A stretch of 64,000 nt of DNA from PALSA-1296 sp038210275 (GTDB lineage: Bacteria; Bacteroidota; Ignavibacteria; Palsa-1295): positions 22,545 to 86,544 of the forward strand of contig JBBQWV010000017.1 of assembly GCA_038210275.1 (NCBI GenBank). Direction: 5' to 3'. The notes beneath the pieces were generated by a model, which made no database searches, was not told where the DNA came from, and saw nothing but the letters and a program-made list of their open reading frames with translations. The position numbers and the translations under genes were made by a program. Positions within the stretch are counted from its first letter, which is position 1; each line of letters starts with the position of its first letter. Below are positions 7,591 through 18,100 of the stretch, one piece after another.

Positions 7591-9585
7591 CTACCGGGTA
7601 ACAATCACTGGCAAATCCGTTAAAGTAGTCCCATAACTTACCCGCACATCATAAACTCCATTTGCAAGGGGCAGCACAACCTTCACCGGAGAATTCTTGC
7701 CAATTGAAACATAGTTCACACTTCGCTTTACTCCAAGCATATCATAAACCGCAACGCTTACCTCGCCAAGATCGGCAGATGAAGTGATGGAAATATCTCC
7801 GCTTGTCGGATTCGGAATAATACGAAGTTGCGGCATTGTACTATCATGAATAAAGCGAGAAATAGTTTGTATCCCACAGCCTAAGGGAGGAGTGATCGTG
7901 CTCGTTACCGATGCCGGCAAAATATATTGGCATGGCGATTTTGTAGTTAAAATAGTGACTGAGTCGAATGTCACATGAAATTGCGGAGTAAGTGAATCAT
8001 TAAATACATCGAACCTTGCATACCCTAAAATAACATTCGGTTTCGCCTGTGCAATATGAAGCTTCGATCTTCCACTCCACTCTTCACCCGGTATATCGAG
8101 TAGAACATTTGCAGGAGAATATGAGCCGCGATAGATCAGCTGTTTATCATATTGCAAGACAAGATCAATATCTTCTTCATGATCAAGGCCATTGATTGAG
8201 ATTGGTACATTAACGGAGCCGCCAATAGTATCGGTGGGCTGATCGGTAGTTGCGATGGAGAGGGGATGGGGGGGGATTCCAAAGCCTTGTAATAAAATTG
8301 TATCTGATGTCCCATCACTTAGTGATACTAAAAGACTTGCAGTAAGTTGCCCACTTTTTGTTGGGCTGAAGATTACACCAATGGAATCTCCCACGATTGG
8401 TATTAACGAATAGTTGGATGCAGCTTTGCCGACTATTTCTAGATTAGTAATATCGGGTGGATTGCAATGTGATGTAAAATATTTTATGTAACGAGTAATA
8501 TTATTGCAGGCAAAACTATCTTTCGCAAAAAGTATTTTATCTGAAAACGATAATTTTCCATTCTTGGGAAAGAAAAGTGAATCTCCTCCGCTATTCAACG
8601 TTTCCCAAATAGACCCTTGCGAATCAACTGCAAATACGATATTATCATTCATTGCCGTAACGAATCGGGTATCGAGAGTATTCGGAGGTCCGCTAATAAA
8701 TTTCCATGATTGACCTTGGTCGGTGGAGCGTTCTACGTTTGAGTATGTTTGTGCAAATACTGCATTTTCTGAAACTGCAATGGAGCCGCAATAATATGGT
8801 AAGGAATTAGGGTGATTCAACGTCCATGAGGAACCGGTGTTATGTGAGACATATATAGAAGAGAATTGGTCGATCGGTGCAAGAATTTCTTCATTGGAAA
8901 TATAGAATACTGTCGTGTCACAAAGATCTCTTTCAACGGAAAAACTGTCCCAGTCAAAGATCCCAGGAGTTGGAATCCAGCTTTGCCCAGCATCACTCGT
9001 TTTATAAAGCTTTCCCCCGCCCTTAGTAGGTCCAGCTATCGCGTAAGCAGTTCCTCCGCTGCCAGATCGAACGTTAAATACTGTTATATCAAGATGATTG
9101 ATGCTCCAATTGCCGCCGCCATCTGTTGTTACAAAAATATCACCTTCATTGGTGCATGTGATGATGTTTTTTGGTGATCCGGCAAAACAAATTCCTAAAA
9201 TTGCTCCTCTTGCAGGTGGTGAAATATCGCGCCATGAAAAACCCTGATCAGTAGTAATGTATACCTGGCCTTTTTTCGTACTCACTGCCGCAATTCTCTC
9301 ATCATACGATGCCATATCCATAACTATTCCGCTTCGACTAGAGGAAAAAGGAGAACGTAAAGACCATGCTTTACCTGAGTCTATAGATATCCAAACATCA
9401 TCGAATGCTACCCACAAGATACCGTTATGATGCGTAATAATTCCACCACCACCTATGACATATTTGCCTGGCAAGTTACTCAATAAATTAGGTGCTACAT
9501 TCTTCCATTGCGCATAAACATTTGTCGTTGTAAAGAGTACAAACAGGGCGAAAAAGAGGATTGGTTTGTATCTGGAAGCCTTCAT
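7591..9585 (-). CDS. T9SS-secreted BNR/YCF48-like repeat protein
   Basis: A 664-residue secreted protein. The signal peptide runs from MKASRYKPILFF to VYA; the ORF can be extended 20 codons upstream, but the ATG at 9585 gives a proper signal sequence. Residues about 30-330 hold at least six Asp-box motifs of the S-x-D-x-G-x-x-W type (SIDSGKAW, TTDQGFSW, TTDGGGNW, TSDAGQSW, SHNTGSSW, STDQGQSW), which predict a beta propeller. An immunoglobulin-like region follows. The end is a T9SS type-A sorting domain (IIPNPTSGDISI, YDMLGVKR, GVYDVRVSYG). Despite the Asp boxes there is no sign of a sialidase active site. Function unknown; a surface or extracellular location is inferred. Confidence 0.83.
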   Translation of the reverse strand: MKASRYKPILFFALFVLFTTTNVYAQWKNVAPNLLSNLPGKYVIGGGGIITHHNGILWVAFDDVWISIDSGKAWSLRSPFSSSRSGIVMDMASYDERIAAVSTKKGQVYITTDQGFSWRDISPPARGAILGICFAGSPKNIITCTNEGDIFVTTDGGGNWSINHLDITVFNVRSGSGGTAYAIAGPTKGGGKLYKTSDAGQSWIPTPGIFDWDSFSVERDLCDTTVFYISNEEILAPIDQFSSIYVSHNTGSSWTLNHPNSLPYYCGSIAVSENAVFAQTYSNVERSTDQGQSWKFISGPPNTLDTRFVTAMNDNIVFAVDSQGSIWETLNSGGDSLFFPKNGKLSFSDKILFAKDSFACNNITRYIKYFTSHCNPPDITNLEIVGKAASNYSLIPIVGDSIGVIFSPTKSGQLTASLLVSLSDGTSDTILLQGFGIPPHPLSIATTDQPTDTIGGSVNVPISINGLDHEEDIDLVLQYDKQLIYRGSYSPANVLLDIPGEEWSGRSKLHIAQAKPNVILGYARFDVFNDSLTPQFHVTFDSVTILTTKSPCQYILPASVTSTITPPLGCGIQTISRFIHDSTMPQLRIIPNPTSGDISITSSADLGEVSVAVYDMLGVKRSVNYVSIGKNSPVKVVLPLANGVYDVRVSYGTTLTDLPVIVTR

Positions 9586-9672
9586 AATGGAAATAACACG
9601 AAATGGAATTGATAGTTTCACCGGAAGAACGTAAAACCCTCTCAAAAATCCTTTAATCCCATAAATCCCGGT

Positions 9673-10602
9673 TCAGATACGCTTCTTAAAATTAATCTGT
9701 CCGATGACCATGCTTCCTATAATAATCATTGCACCGATAAATTCTCCCGTGCTTAGTCTTTCACTCATCCATAGGTATCCGATGAATGCGGCAACAACGG
9801 GTTCGAGTGTATAGATGAGGACGGCAGATGTCGGGGACACTTCTTTTTGGTACATCACTTGAATGAATGTTGAAAGAGCAGTTGCGAATATTGTGGTATA
9901 AAGAACCGCGAAAACAACATTGCCCGTAAGTACAATATGCGGAGTTTCGGTAAAAGGAAGAACAAGGAGAATAATTATTAAGCCGATACATAATTGCATT
10001 GCGCTGATCATCATCACGGATGGATGTTCGCCGCCGGAAACCTCATTGGCAATAGTATGAATTTTATCAAGCCAGAGAATATAAATTCCGAAGCTGAATG
10101 CGCAAAGTAATGTCAGCACATCGCCAACAACTATTTGCTCGACCGGATAGGGATGGATCAGAAAAATAATGCCGACGAGCGAAAGCATGATGGCAAATAT
10201 TTTCTGGGAGGAGAATTTTTCATGTCCGATCATCTTCGAAAAGATTGGCGTCCACAAAACTGTTGTTGAAGTGAGGAAAGCCGACTTTGATGTTGTTGTC
10301 GTTACGAGTCCCACAAATTGGAAAATATATCCTAAGCCAAGTGTCGATCCGATAATGAGCGCCTGCTTGCGGAATTTCCTATCATTTGCATTCTTCGGAG
10401 CGAACAAAACCCGAATGCCTCTTCTCGAATCTTCTGAAATGACTAAAAATATTCCGAGTGAAAGAAAAAACCTGATCGAAGCGAAGAGAAGAGGGGATAT
10501 ATCGGAAAAGGCATTTTGTACAATGGAGAATGTCGTACCCCAGACGGCTGTCAGGATAGTCAGGATAATAATGGCACGGGTTCTCTTGCTTTGTTTTGGC
10601 AT
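9673..10602 (-). CDS. EamA/DMT-family transporter
   Basis: A 309-residue inner-membrane protein with about ten transmembrane helices in two EamA halves. The first half starts AIIILTILTAVWGTTFSIVQ and includes SAFLTSTTVLWTPIF. The second starts VVGDVLTLLCAFSFGIYILW and ends with YTLEPVVAAFIGYLWMSE, the signature of the carboxylate/amino acid/metabolite exporter group. The substrate cannot be deduced. The gene is monocistronic, ends 87 nt before the BNR-repeat gene start, and is followed upstream by a dispersed hairpin element. Full length for the family. Confidence 0.9.
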   Translation of the reverse strand: MPKQSKRTRAIIILTILTAVWGTTFSIVQNAFSDISPLLFASIRFFLSLGIFLVISEDSRRGIRVLFAPKNANDRKFRKQALIIGSTLGLGYIFQFVGLVTTTTSKSAFLTSTTVLWTPIFSKMIGHEKFSSQKIFAIMLSLVGIIFLIHPYPVEQIVVGDVLTLLCAFSFGIYILWLDKIHTIANEVSGGEHPSVMMISAMQLCIGLIIILLVLPFTETPHIVLTGNVVFAVLYTTIFATALSTFIQVMYQKEVSPTSAVLIYTLEPVVAAFIGYLWMSERLSTGEFIGAMIIIGSMVIGQINFKKRI

Positions 10603-10687
10603 GGGCGAAGATAACAGTACTCTTTCGCTTGAGGTGCCGCATCTCGTTATGGGAAAAGAGTGTCCTTTCCAACGACTATTAATAGCC

Positions 10688-10815
10688 TGTCATTGCGAGG
10701 GGGGCTTTTGCCCGACGTGGCAATCTAAAATATTGAAATATTTCACAAAGTCTAAGTTCTTAGATTGCCACGTCGTTTTCTTCTCCTTCGTCGAAGAAAG
10801 CTCCTCGCAATGACA
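10688..10815. repeat. Dispersed hairpin element, family 1, full copy
   Basis: Terminal inverted repeats are exact for 13 bp (TGTCATTGCGAGG / CCTCGCAATGACA). The inner arms share TGGCAATCTAA in inverted orientation. The two arms differ in length because the right arm carries an extra TTC/GAA-rich stem. No coding capacity and no target duplication were seen. Related copies are at 25758, 32666, 47075, 57364 and 59401. Confidence 0.85.
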
Positions 10816-11209
10816 TTCTTAAACAACCGCAATTATAGTTGCTGCTGCCAGAATATGAGATAATACGGGAATTTTTAACCCCTCAATACGGTTTGTAATC
10901 GGCTATAATTGTAATTCTTCTGCCGGACACAACAAACTGCGATCTAAATCGTCGTCTCGTGTGGAAGCGTTCAACTAAACTAACAAAAGATCTTGACCCG
11001 ACAAACGACAACTCGGCTTGCGCGTTATTCCGAAACTGCGCGTTTTTCTTTTTCCTTTTCGAATAATTTTCCATTGCTTTCTTTGACAGGAAATAGTCCT
11101 GTCTAAAAGGGAGCATTTTTCCGCGCCCAAAAATTTGAGTGCGGCTTTTGTATTTGGATCTGATCTTTTCGTGTGTTTAGAGAAATAAATTTTATCTACA
11201 TCGACTCTC
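10816..11209 (+). promoter_or_regulatory. rpoB upstream region with two leader hairpins
   Basis: A gene-free stretch of about 390 nt before rpoB. Two hairpins sit close to the gene: a perfect 7-bp stem at 11085-11103 (GACAGGA / TCCTGTC) and an 11-bp stem with one mismatch and one GU pair at 11121-11144, followed by CTTTTG. They could form an attenuator or a protein-binding leader. TATAATTG at 10904-10911 resembles a -10/-7 element but lacks a convincing upstream box. No rplJ or rplL gene lies here. Confidence 0.4.
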
Positions 11210-14200
11210 ATGGCTAAAAAACCAACGAACAATATTCTTCTTAACGGCGCTCATCTGAGTGAGACCGGCAGAGTATCCTTCTCGAAGATCCCGAAGGATT
11301 ATACGATCCCTGATCTCCTCGACGTTCAGCTTAAATCGTTTCAGGAATTTTTGCAATCCGGCGTTCCCTTGCCCGAGCGTATGGCGATGGGTTTGGAATC
11401 CGTTTTCCAGCTGAACTTCCCGATCGTTGATTCTCGCGAAACTTTCGTACTTGATTATCTCGATTATCGTCTCGAAAAACCTCGTTACGGAATCATGGAA
11501 TGTCAGGATCGCGGACTTACCTATAGTGTACCCCTGAAGGCACGTCTTCGTTTATCATCGAAGAATGCTGCCGAAGGCACAGAAGATTTCGTCGAGACGA
11601 TCGAGCAGGAGGTATTCCTCGGCAACTTGCCAATGATGACTGAGCGCGGTACGTTTATTATTAATGGAGCAGAGCGCGTTGTTGTCAGCCAGCTTCACCG
11701 TTCACCGGGTGTGTTCTTTTCCGAGAGCTTGCATCCGAATGGCACTACAATTTACTCAGGCAGAATTATTCCATTCAGAGGAAGCTGGGTTGAATTCACC
11801 ACCGATATTAATAATGTCCTCTGGGCATATATTGATCGTAAGAAGAAATTCCCGGTTACCATGCTTCTTCGTGCTCTCGGATATTCAAGCGATGAAGACA
11901 TCCTTGAGCTTTTCGAAATGGTAACGGATGTTGACATCAAGAAAGCAAAACTTGATGAGTACGTCGGAAGAAAGATCGCAGCAGACGTGATCGACATGAA
12001 TACCGGCGAAATTTTCCTTTCGAAGGATTCGGAATTTAAAGAAGAACATCTTGAGCAGCTTAAGAAGAGCGGTGTCAAATCTGTGAAGTTCTTGGATCTT
12101 GAAGAAACAGGCGGCGCAGTTATTTTGAATACGATCGGTAAGGATCCATCACGTTCAACTGACGATGCGTATGAAGCTATCTATCGCGTTATGCGTTCAA
12201 CCGAAGCACCGGATATGGATACTGCGCGCGGCTTGCTTGAAAAATTATTCTTTACTCAAAAGCGCTACGATCTCGGACTTGTCGGACGTCTGCGTTTGAA
12301 TCAGCGTCTTGAACTTAATGTCGCAAGTGAGATCACGACTCTTGCAAAAGAGGATATCATTGCGATCTTAAAATATATCATCCGCCTTCAGCTTGGAAAA
12401 GCATCATTGGATGATATTGATCATTTGGGTAATCGTCGTGTACGTACGGTGGGTGAGCAGCTTGCACAGCAGTTCAATATCGGACTTGCCCGTATGGCGC
12501 GCACGATCCGCGAACGTATGAGTATCCATGATGAGAAGGTAGGACCTGCCGATCTTGTTAATGCGCGTACCGTAACGAGCGTGATCAACACGTTCTTTGG
12601 TACGAACCAGCTTTCACAGTTCATGGATCAGACGAATCCGCTTGCAGAGATGACGCATAAACGTCGTATGTCTGCTCTCGGACCTGGCGGTCTTACAAGA
12701 GAGCGCGCAGGATTCGAAGTCCGCGACGTTCACTATACCCATTACGGTCGTCTCTGTCCGATCGAAACGCCTGAAGGACCGAACATCGGTCTTATCTCGT
12801 CTCTTGCTGTGTTCGCGCAGATCAATGAGTTCGGATTCCTTGAGACACCATACCGCGTCGTGAAGAACGGCAAGGTTACAAGCGAAATTCATTATCTTAG
12901 CGCAGATGGCGAAGAAGATAAGATAATTGCTCAGGCAAATCAGGAACTTGATGCTAAACATCAGTTTATCGGCGACCGTATCAGTTGCCGTCAGTTCGGT
13001 GATTTCGTTGTGAAATCTCCGGAAGAAGTACAGTTTATGGATGTTGCTCCAAGTCAGATCGTCAGCGCGGCTGCTGCTCTTGTTCCATTCTTGGAACATG
13101 ATGATGCTAACCGCGCACTCATGGGATCGAATATGCAACGTCAGGCAGTGCCGCTCCTCAGACCGGTTGCTCCGCTTGTCGGAACAGGCTTCGAAGGCAA
13201 GATCGCCCGCGATAGCCGCGCACTCCTTCTTGCTGAACGTGATGGAGTTGTCGAGTATGTTGACTCTGAAAAGATTCACATGCTTTATGATGATGAAGGT
13301 TCTCGTGATGAGATCGTCGCAAGTTTCGATGATCGCCGTCATCACGAATATTTCCTGACAAAGTTTTTCCGTACGAACCAAGATACATGTATCAATCACC
13401 GCCCGATCGTCAAAGCCGGTCAGCGCGTCGTGAAAGGACAAGTACTTGTAGATTCGTCATCAACCGATGGCGGTGAGTTAGCACTCGGACGCAACGTCCT
13501 TGTAGCGTTCATGCCATGGAGAGGTTATAACTTCGAAGATGCTATCGTTATTTCCGAGCGCGTTGTATCCGAAGATATTTATACTTCTATACATATCGAA
13601 GAGTTCGAACTTCACGTTCGTGATACCAAGCGCGGTGAAGAAGAATTAACTCGTGAAATTCCGAATGTCTCAGAAGAAGCGACAAAAGATCTCGATGAGT
13701 CGGGCATCATCCGCATCGGCGCTGAAGTAAAAGAAGGTGATATTCTTATCGGAAAGATCACGCCGAAAGGTGAGACCGATCCAACACCGGAAGAAAAACT
13801 CTTGAGAGCTATCTTCGGTGATAAAGCAGGCGACGTGAAAGACGCATCTCTTAAAGCGCCTCCCGGAATCAAGGGAGTTGTTGTTGAGACAAAGCTTTTC
13901 TCGCGCAAGGGCACGAAAAAAGAAGGCGATGAAAAACGCGAAGAGAAGAAGCGTCTTGATGCCATTGATAAGTTCTATAAGGACGAGATGCACATCATCA
14001 ACACCAAGCTTGCTGAAAAGCTTGAGAAGGTGCTCGATGGAGAAACATCTGCAGGAATTCGTGATCTTGACGGAACAGCAATCGTCCGCGCAGGCGTAGC
14101 GATCAAGCATGATACTTTATTCTCACGTCTTGATGATCTTGATAAGATATCTGTCGGTAACGACTGGGTTGAAGATCGCCGCAAGAGCAATCTTGTTCGC

Positions 14201-15025
14201 AAGATCTATGAAGGATACTGGACGAAGCGCGAAGATGTCGAAGCAGAAGTTCGTAAAGAAAAATCGAAAGTCGGTTTAGGCGACGAGTTACAGCCCGGAA
14301 TTATGCAGATGGCGAAAGTCTATGTTGCCAAGAAACGCAAGCTTTCGGTTGGTGATAAGATGGCAGGTCGTCACGGTAATAAGGGCGTTGTTGCGAAGAT
14401 CGTACCGATCCAGGATATGCCGTTCCTTCCGGATGGCACACCTGTTGATATTGTACTTAATCCGCTTGGCGTTCCAAGCCGTATGAATATCGGACAGCTC
14501 TATGAGACTGCACTCGGTTTCGCAGCTTCGAAACTTGGAATGAAGTTCGAAACTCCGATCTTCGACGGCGCGCATTGGGATGATGTGTTCTCCTATCTCG
14601 GAGAAGCAGGTCTCGATCAGGAAGCGCGTACATTGCTTTATGATGGCAGAACAGGCGATGCGCTTGAGCAGAAAGTTACGGTCGGACAGATCTATATGAT
14701 GAAGCTCTCGCATCTTGTGGACGATAAAATCCACGCTCGCTCAATCGGACCTTATTCTCTTATTACGCAACAGCCTCTCGGCGGTAAAGCCCAGTTCGGC
14801 GGTCAGCGTTTCGGAGAAATGGAAGTATGGGCGCTCGAAGCATACGGCGCAGCTCATGCTCTTCAGGAGATTCTTACCGTGAAGTCGGATGACGTTCCGG
14901 GACGTTCACGCGTCTACGAAGCGATCGTCAAAGGTGAGAATATGCCGGAGCCAAGCGTACCGGAATCATTCAGCGTACTCGTTCGCGAGTTGCAAGGCTT
15001 AGCGCTTGAAGTAAGCATTGATTAG
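11210..15025 (+). CDS. rpoB: RNA polymerase beta subunit
   Basis: The 1271-residue beta subunit of DNA-dependent RNA polymerase, which forms the catalytic core with RpoC and is the site of rifampicin binding. Diagnostic segments include the rifampicin region (FFGTNQLSQFMDQTNPLAE, THKRRMSALGPGGLTRERAG), the active-site region GYNFEDAIVISE, KLSVGDKMAGRHGNKGVV, and the C-terminal LGGKAQFGGQRFGEMEVWAL. Length and architecture are normal for the group. Start ATG 11210 gives MAKKPTNN. rpoC follows after 126 nt. The usual upstream partners rplJ and rplL are not adjacent, and rplKA lie 9.5 kb downstream. Codon use is that of a highly expressed gene. Confidence 0.99.
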   Translation: MAKKPTNNILLNGAHLSETGRVSFSKIPKDYTIPDLLDVQLKSFQEFLQSGVPLPERMAMGLESVFQLNFPIVDSRETFVLDYLDYRLEKPRYGIMECQDRGLTYSVPLKARLRLSSKNAAEGTEDFVETIEQEVFLGNLPMMTERGTFIINGAERVVVSQLHRSPGVFFSESLHPNGTTIYSGRIIPFRGSWVEFTTDINNVLWAYIDRKKKFPVTMLLRALGYSSDEDILELFEMVTDVDIKKAKLDEYVGRKIAADVIDMNTGEIFLSKDSEFKEEHLEQLKKSGVKSVKFLDLEETGGAVILNTIGKDPSRSTDDAYEAIYRVMRSTEAPDMDTARGLLEKLFFTQKRYDLGLVGRLRLNQRLELNVASEITTLAKEDIIAILKYIIRLQLGKASLDDIDHLGNRRVRTVGEQLAQQFNIGLARMARTIRERMSIHDEKVGPADLVNARTVTSVINTFFGTNQLSQFMDQTNPLAEMTHKRRMSALGPGGLTRERAGFEVRDVHYTHYGRLCPIETPEGPNIGLISSLAVFAQINEFGFLETPYRVVKNGKVTSEIHYLSADGEEDKIIAQANQELDAKHQFIGDRISCRQFGDFVVKSPEEVQFMDVAPSQIVSAAAALVPFLEHDDANRALMGSNMQRQAVPLLRPVAPLVGTGFEGKIARDSRALLLAERDGVVEYVDSEKIHMLYDDEGSRDEIVASFDDRRHHEYFLTKFFRTNQDTCINHRPIVKAGQRVVKGQVLVDSSSTDGGELALGRNVLVAFMPWRGYNFEDAIVISERVVSEDIYTSIHIEEFELHVRDTKRGEEELTREIPNVSEEATKDLDESGIIRIGAEVKEGDILIGKITPKGETDPTPEEKLLRAIFGDKAGDVKDASLKAPPGIKGVVVETKLFSRKGTKKEGDEKREEKKRLDAIDKFYKDEMHIINTKLAEKLEKVLDGETSAGIRDLDGTAIVRAGVAIKHDTLFSRLDDLDKISVGNDWVEDRRKSNLVRKIYEGYWTKREDVEAEVRKEKSKVGLGDELQPGIMQMAKVYVAKKRKLSVGDKMAGRHGNKGVVAKIVPIQDMPFLPDGTPVDIVLNPLGVPSRMNIGQLYETALGFAASKLGMKFETPIFDGAHWDDVFSYLGEAGLDQEARTLLYDGRTGDALEQKVTVGQIYMMKLSHLVDDKIHARSIGPYSLITQQPLGGKAQFGGQRFGEMEVWALEAYGAAHALQEILTVKSDDVPGRSRVYEAIVKGENMPEPSVPESFSVLVRELQGLALEVSID

Positions 15026-15030
15026 TTTTT

Positions 15031-15086
15031 AGTCGACAGTCGTTAGCAAACAAATTCTGCTAACGACTAACGACTAACGACTTTTT
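15031..15086. repeat. Heptamer-repeat hairpin between rpoB and rpoC
   Basis: Three tandem TAACGAC heptamers (15061-15081) and an inverted copy (AGTCGTTAGCA at 15038-15048 against TGCTAACGACT at 15058-15068), followed by TTTTT. The result is an 11-bp stem with a T run, terminator-like, inside a presumed rpoBC transcript. It belongs to the window-wide class of 7-bp repeat hairpins. Confidence 0.75.
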
Positions 15087-15151
15087 GATCGATAGAAGAA
15101 AATTTTAGAATACAAAGAAGTTTAAACATTAATATATAGAAGGCGTACGAT

Positions 15152-18100
15152 ATGGCATACATGCTTCCGATGGAATCGCCGTTCAAGAGGTTTTCACAGA
15201 TCACGATCAGCTTGGCAAGCGATGAGAGTATTCTCAACCGCAGTCATGGCGAAGTGACAAAACCTGAAACGATCAATTACCGCTCCTACCGTCCGGAAAA
15301 AGACGGACTCTTTTGTGAGAAGATCTTCGGACCAACTCGTGATTGGGAATGCTTTTGCGGTAAATACAAGCGTATCCGCTACAAAGGTATTATCTGCGAC
15401 AGATGCGGAGTAGAAGTTACGACGAAATCCGTTCGCCGCGAACGCTTCGGACACATTGCACTTGCAGTGCCGGTCGTGCATATCTGGTATTTCCGTTCGT
15501 TACCGAATAAAATCGGTCACTTGCTCGGAATGCCTACAAAAGATATCGAAAAGATCATCTATTATGAATCATATACGGTTGTCAGCGCAGGTACGACAGG
15601 GCTTCCGGTAAAGCATCTTCTTACTGAAGAAGAATATTTCCGTATTCTTGATTCGCTTCCTGCAGGAAATGATAATCTGCATGAGGACGATCCGAAGAAG
15701 TTTATTGCTTCTATCGGCGGTATTGCAATTCAGGAATTGCTTCGCCGTTCGGATATTGAAAATCTTTCAATTGATCTTCGCCGCGCTGCGCGTGAAGAGA
15801 CTTCGCAGTTGAAGCGTCAGGAAGCATTGAAGCGCTTGCGCACTGTCGAGGCTTTCCGTAATGAAGAAGGATTGAAGATCGAGAACCGTCCTGAGTGGAT
15901 GGTGCTTGGTGTTGTGCCGGTTATTCCGCCGGAGCTTCGCCCCCTTGTGCCGCTTGAAGGCGGACGTTTTGCGACCAGCGATCTTAACGATCTCTATCGT
16001 CGCGTTATCATCCGCAATAACCGCTTGAAGCGTTTGATGGATATCAAAGCTCCGGAAGTTATCTTGCGTAATGAAAAACGTATGTTGCAGGAAGCGGTTG
16101 ATTCGCTTTTTGATAACTCACGTCGTGCATCTGCTGTCAAAGCCGATACTTCACGCGCACTCAAATCACTTTCCGATACGCTCAAAGGTAAGCAGGGACG
16201 TTTCCGTCAGAACTTGCTTGGTAAGCGTGTTGATTATTCAGGTCGTTCGGTTATCGTCGTCGGACCTGAACTGAAATTACATGAATGCGGATTGCCGAAA
16301 GAGATGGCAGTCGAGCTTTTCAAACCGTTCATTATTCGTAAACTCATCGAGCGCGGAATCACGAAAACTGTGAAGTCTGCAAAGAAGCACGTTGAGCGCA
16401 AGACGACTGACGTATGGGATATCTTGGAGTCTATCATTGATGGGCATCCTATCATGCTCAATCGTGCTCCGACGCTGCACAGACTTGGTATTCAGGCTTT
16501 CCAGCCGAAGCTGGTCGAAGGTAGAGCATTGCAGATCCATCCGCTTGTTTGTACGGCTTTCAATGCCGATTTCGATGGCGATCAGATGGCTGTTCACGTT
16601 CCGCTTTCATTCGAAGCGCAGCTGGAAGCTTCGACACTGATGCTGAGTTCGCATAACATTATCTCTCCGCAGAACGGCGAACCGATCGCTGTTCCCGGTC
16701 AGGACATGGTTCTCGGACCTTATTATCTTACGAAGCATAAGAAGGGTCAGCTTGGCGAAGGTATGATGTTCTCAGGTGCCGATGAGGTGATTATCGCTCA
16801 TAATCTGAATCGCCTTGGCATTCATGCGATGATCAAGGTTCGTATTAACGGAAAGATGATCGAGACGACAACAGGCCGCGTGATCTTTAATAAGATCGTA
16901 CCGCCTGAGCTTGGATATTTGAACGAGCTTTTGACGAAGAAACGTCTGCGTCAGATCATCTCTATGTGCTTCCGCGGCGTCGGCATTTTGAAGACCGTTG
17001 AATTCCTTGATAAGCTCAAGGAAATGGGATTCTTTTACGCAACGAAGGGCGGACTATCCGTATCGCTTTCTGATATCGTTGTTCCGAAAGAAAAAGATGA
17101 GATCATTAATAAGGCTCAAGCGCAGGTCGATGATGTACAGGATAAATACCTGAACGGTTTCATCACCACCGGTGAGCGTTATAATAAAGTGATCGATATC
17201 TGGACTCGTGCAACGAACCGCGTTGCCGATAAACTTTTCGAAACACTTCAGCATGATCGCGACGGATTCAATCCACTTTATATGATGGTGGACTCCGGAG
17301 CTCGTGGATCTAAAGAACAGGTTCGTCAGCTTGCCGGTATGCGCGGACTCATGGCGAAGCCGCAGAAATCACTTTCAGGTCAGACAGGCGAACTCATCGA
17401 AAATCCGATTCTTTCGAATTTCTATGAAGGTCTGTCGATCCTTGAATACTTCATCTCGACGCACGGAGCGCGTAAAGGACTTGCAGATACAGCGTTAAAA
17501 ACAGCTGATGCAGGATACCTTACACGCCGCCTTATTGACGCTGCGCAGGATGCAATTATTGCATTGCATGATTGCGGTACGATCCGCGGTATCCCAACTT
17601 CGGCTTTGAAAGAAGGCGAAGACGTGAAGGAAACACTTTCCGAGAGAATTCTTGGTAGAGTGCTTCAGGAAGATGTTATTGATCCGCTTACTCAGAAGGC
17701 GCTTGTTAAAGCCGGAGCAATGGTCGATGAAGAAGTGGCAGCGAAGATCGCTCAGACATCAATCGAAACTGTTCTTGTACGTTCAGTACTGACTTGCGAA
17801 TGTCCGCGCGGAATTTGCGCACTTTGTTACGGCAGAAATCTCACGACGCATAAACTCGTCGAGATGGGAGAAGCTGTCGGAATTATCGCTGCACAGTCAA
17901 TCGGTGAACCTGGTACACAGTTGACACTTCGTACATTCCATACCGGCGGTACGGCTTCGCTTATTGCGTCGCAATCGCAGGTGACATCGAAGTTCGATGG
18001 TACGATTCAGTACGAAGGAATGAAAGTTATTCAGAACGAAGCCGGCGAATCGCTTGTGCTTTCACGTTCAGGACTCATTGATATTCTTGATGAGGATAAC

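Noticed and set aside
7591..9585. Sialidase because of Asp-box repeats
   Set aside because: Asp boxes occur in many propellers; the arginine triad and other catalytic residues were not found.
10169..10813. Plus-strand open frame of 214 codons
   Set aside because: It lies antisense to the EamA transporter and runs on through the dispersed hairpin element; no family resemblance.
10892..10911. rpoB promoter from TTTG and TATAATTG
   Set aside because: Only 8 nt separate the boxes; the spacing does not fit either sigma-70 or Bacteroidota promoters.
12614..13441. Minus-strand open frames inside rpoB and rpoC
   Set aside because: Shadows of the strongly biased codon use of these genes.
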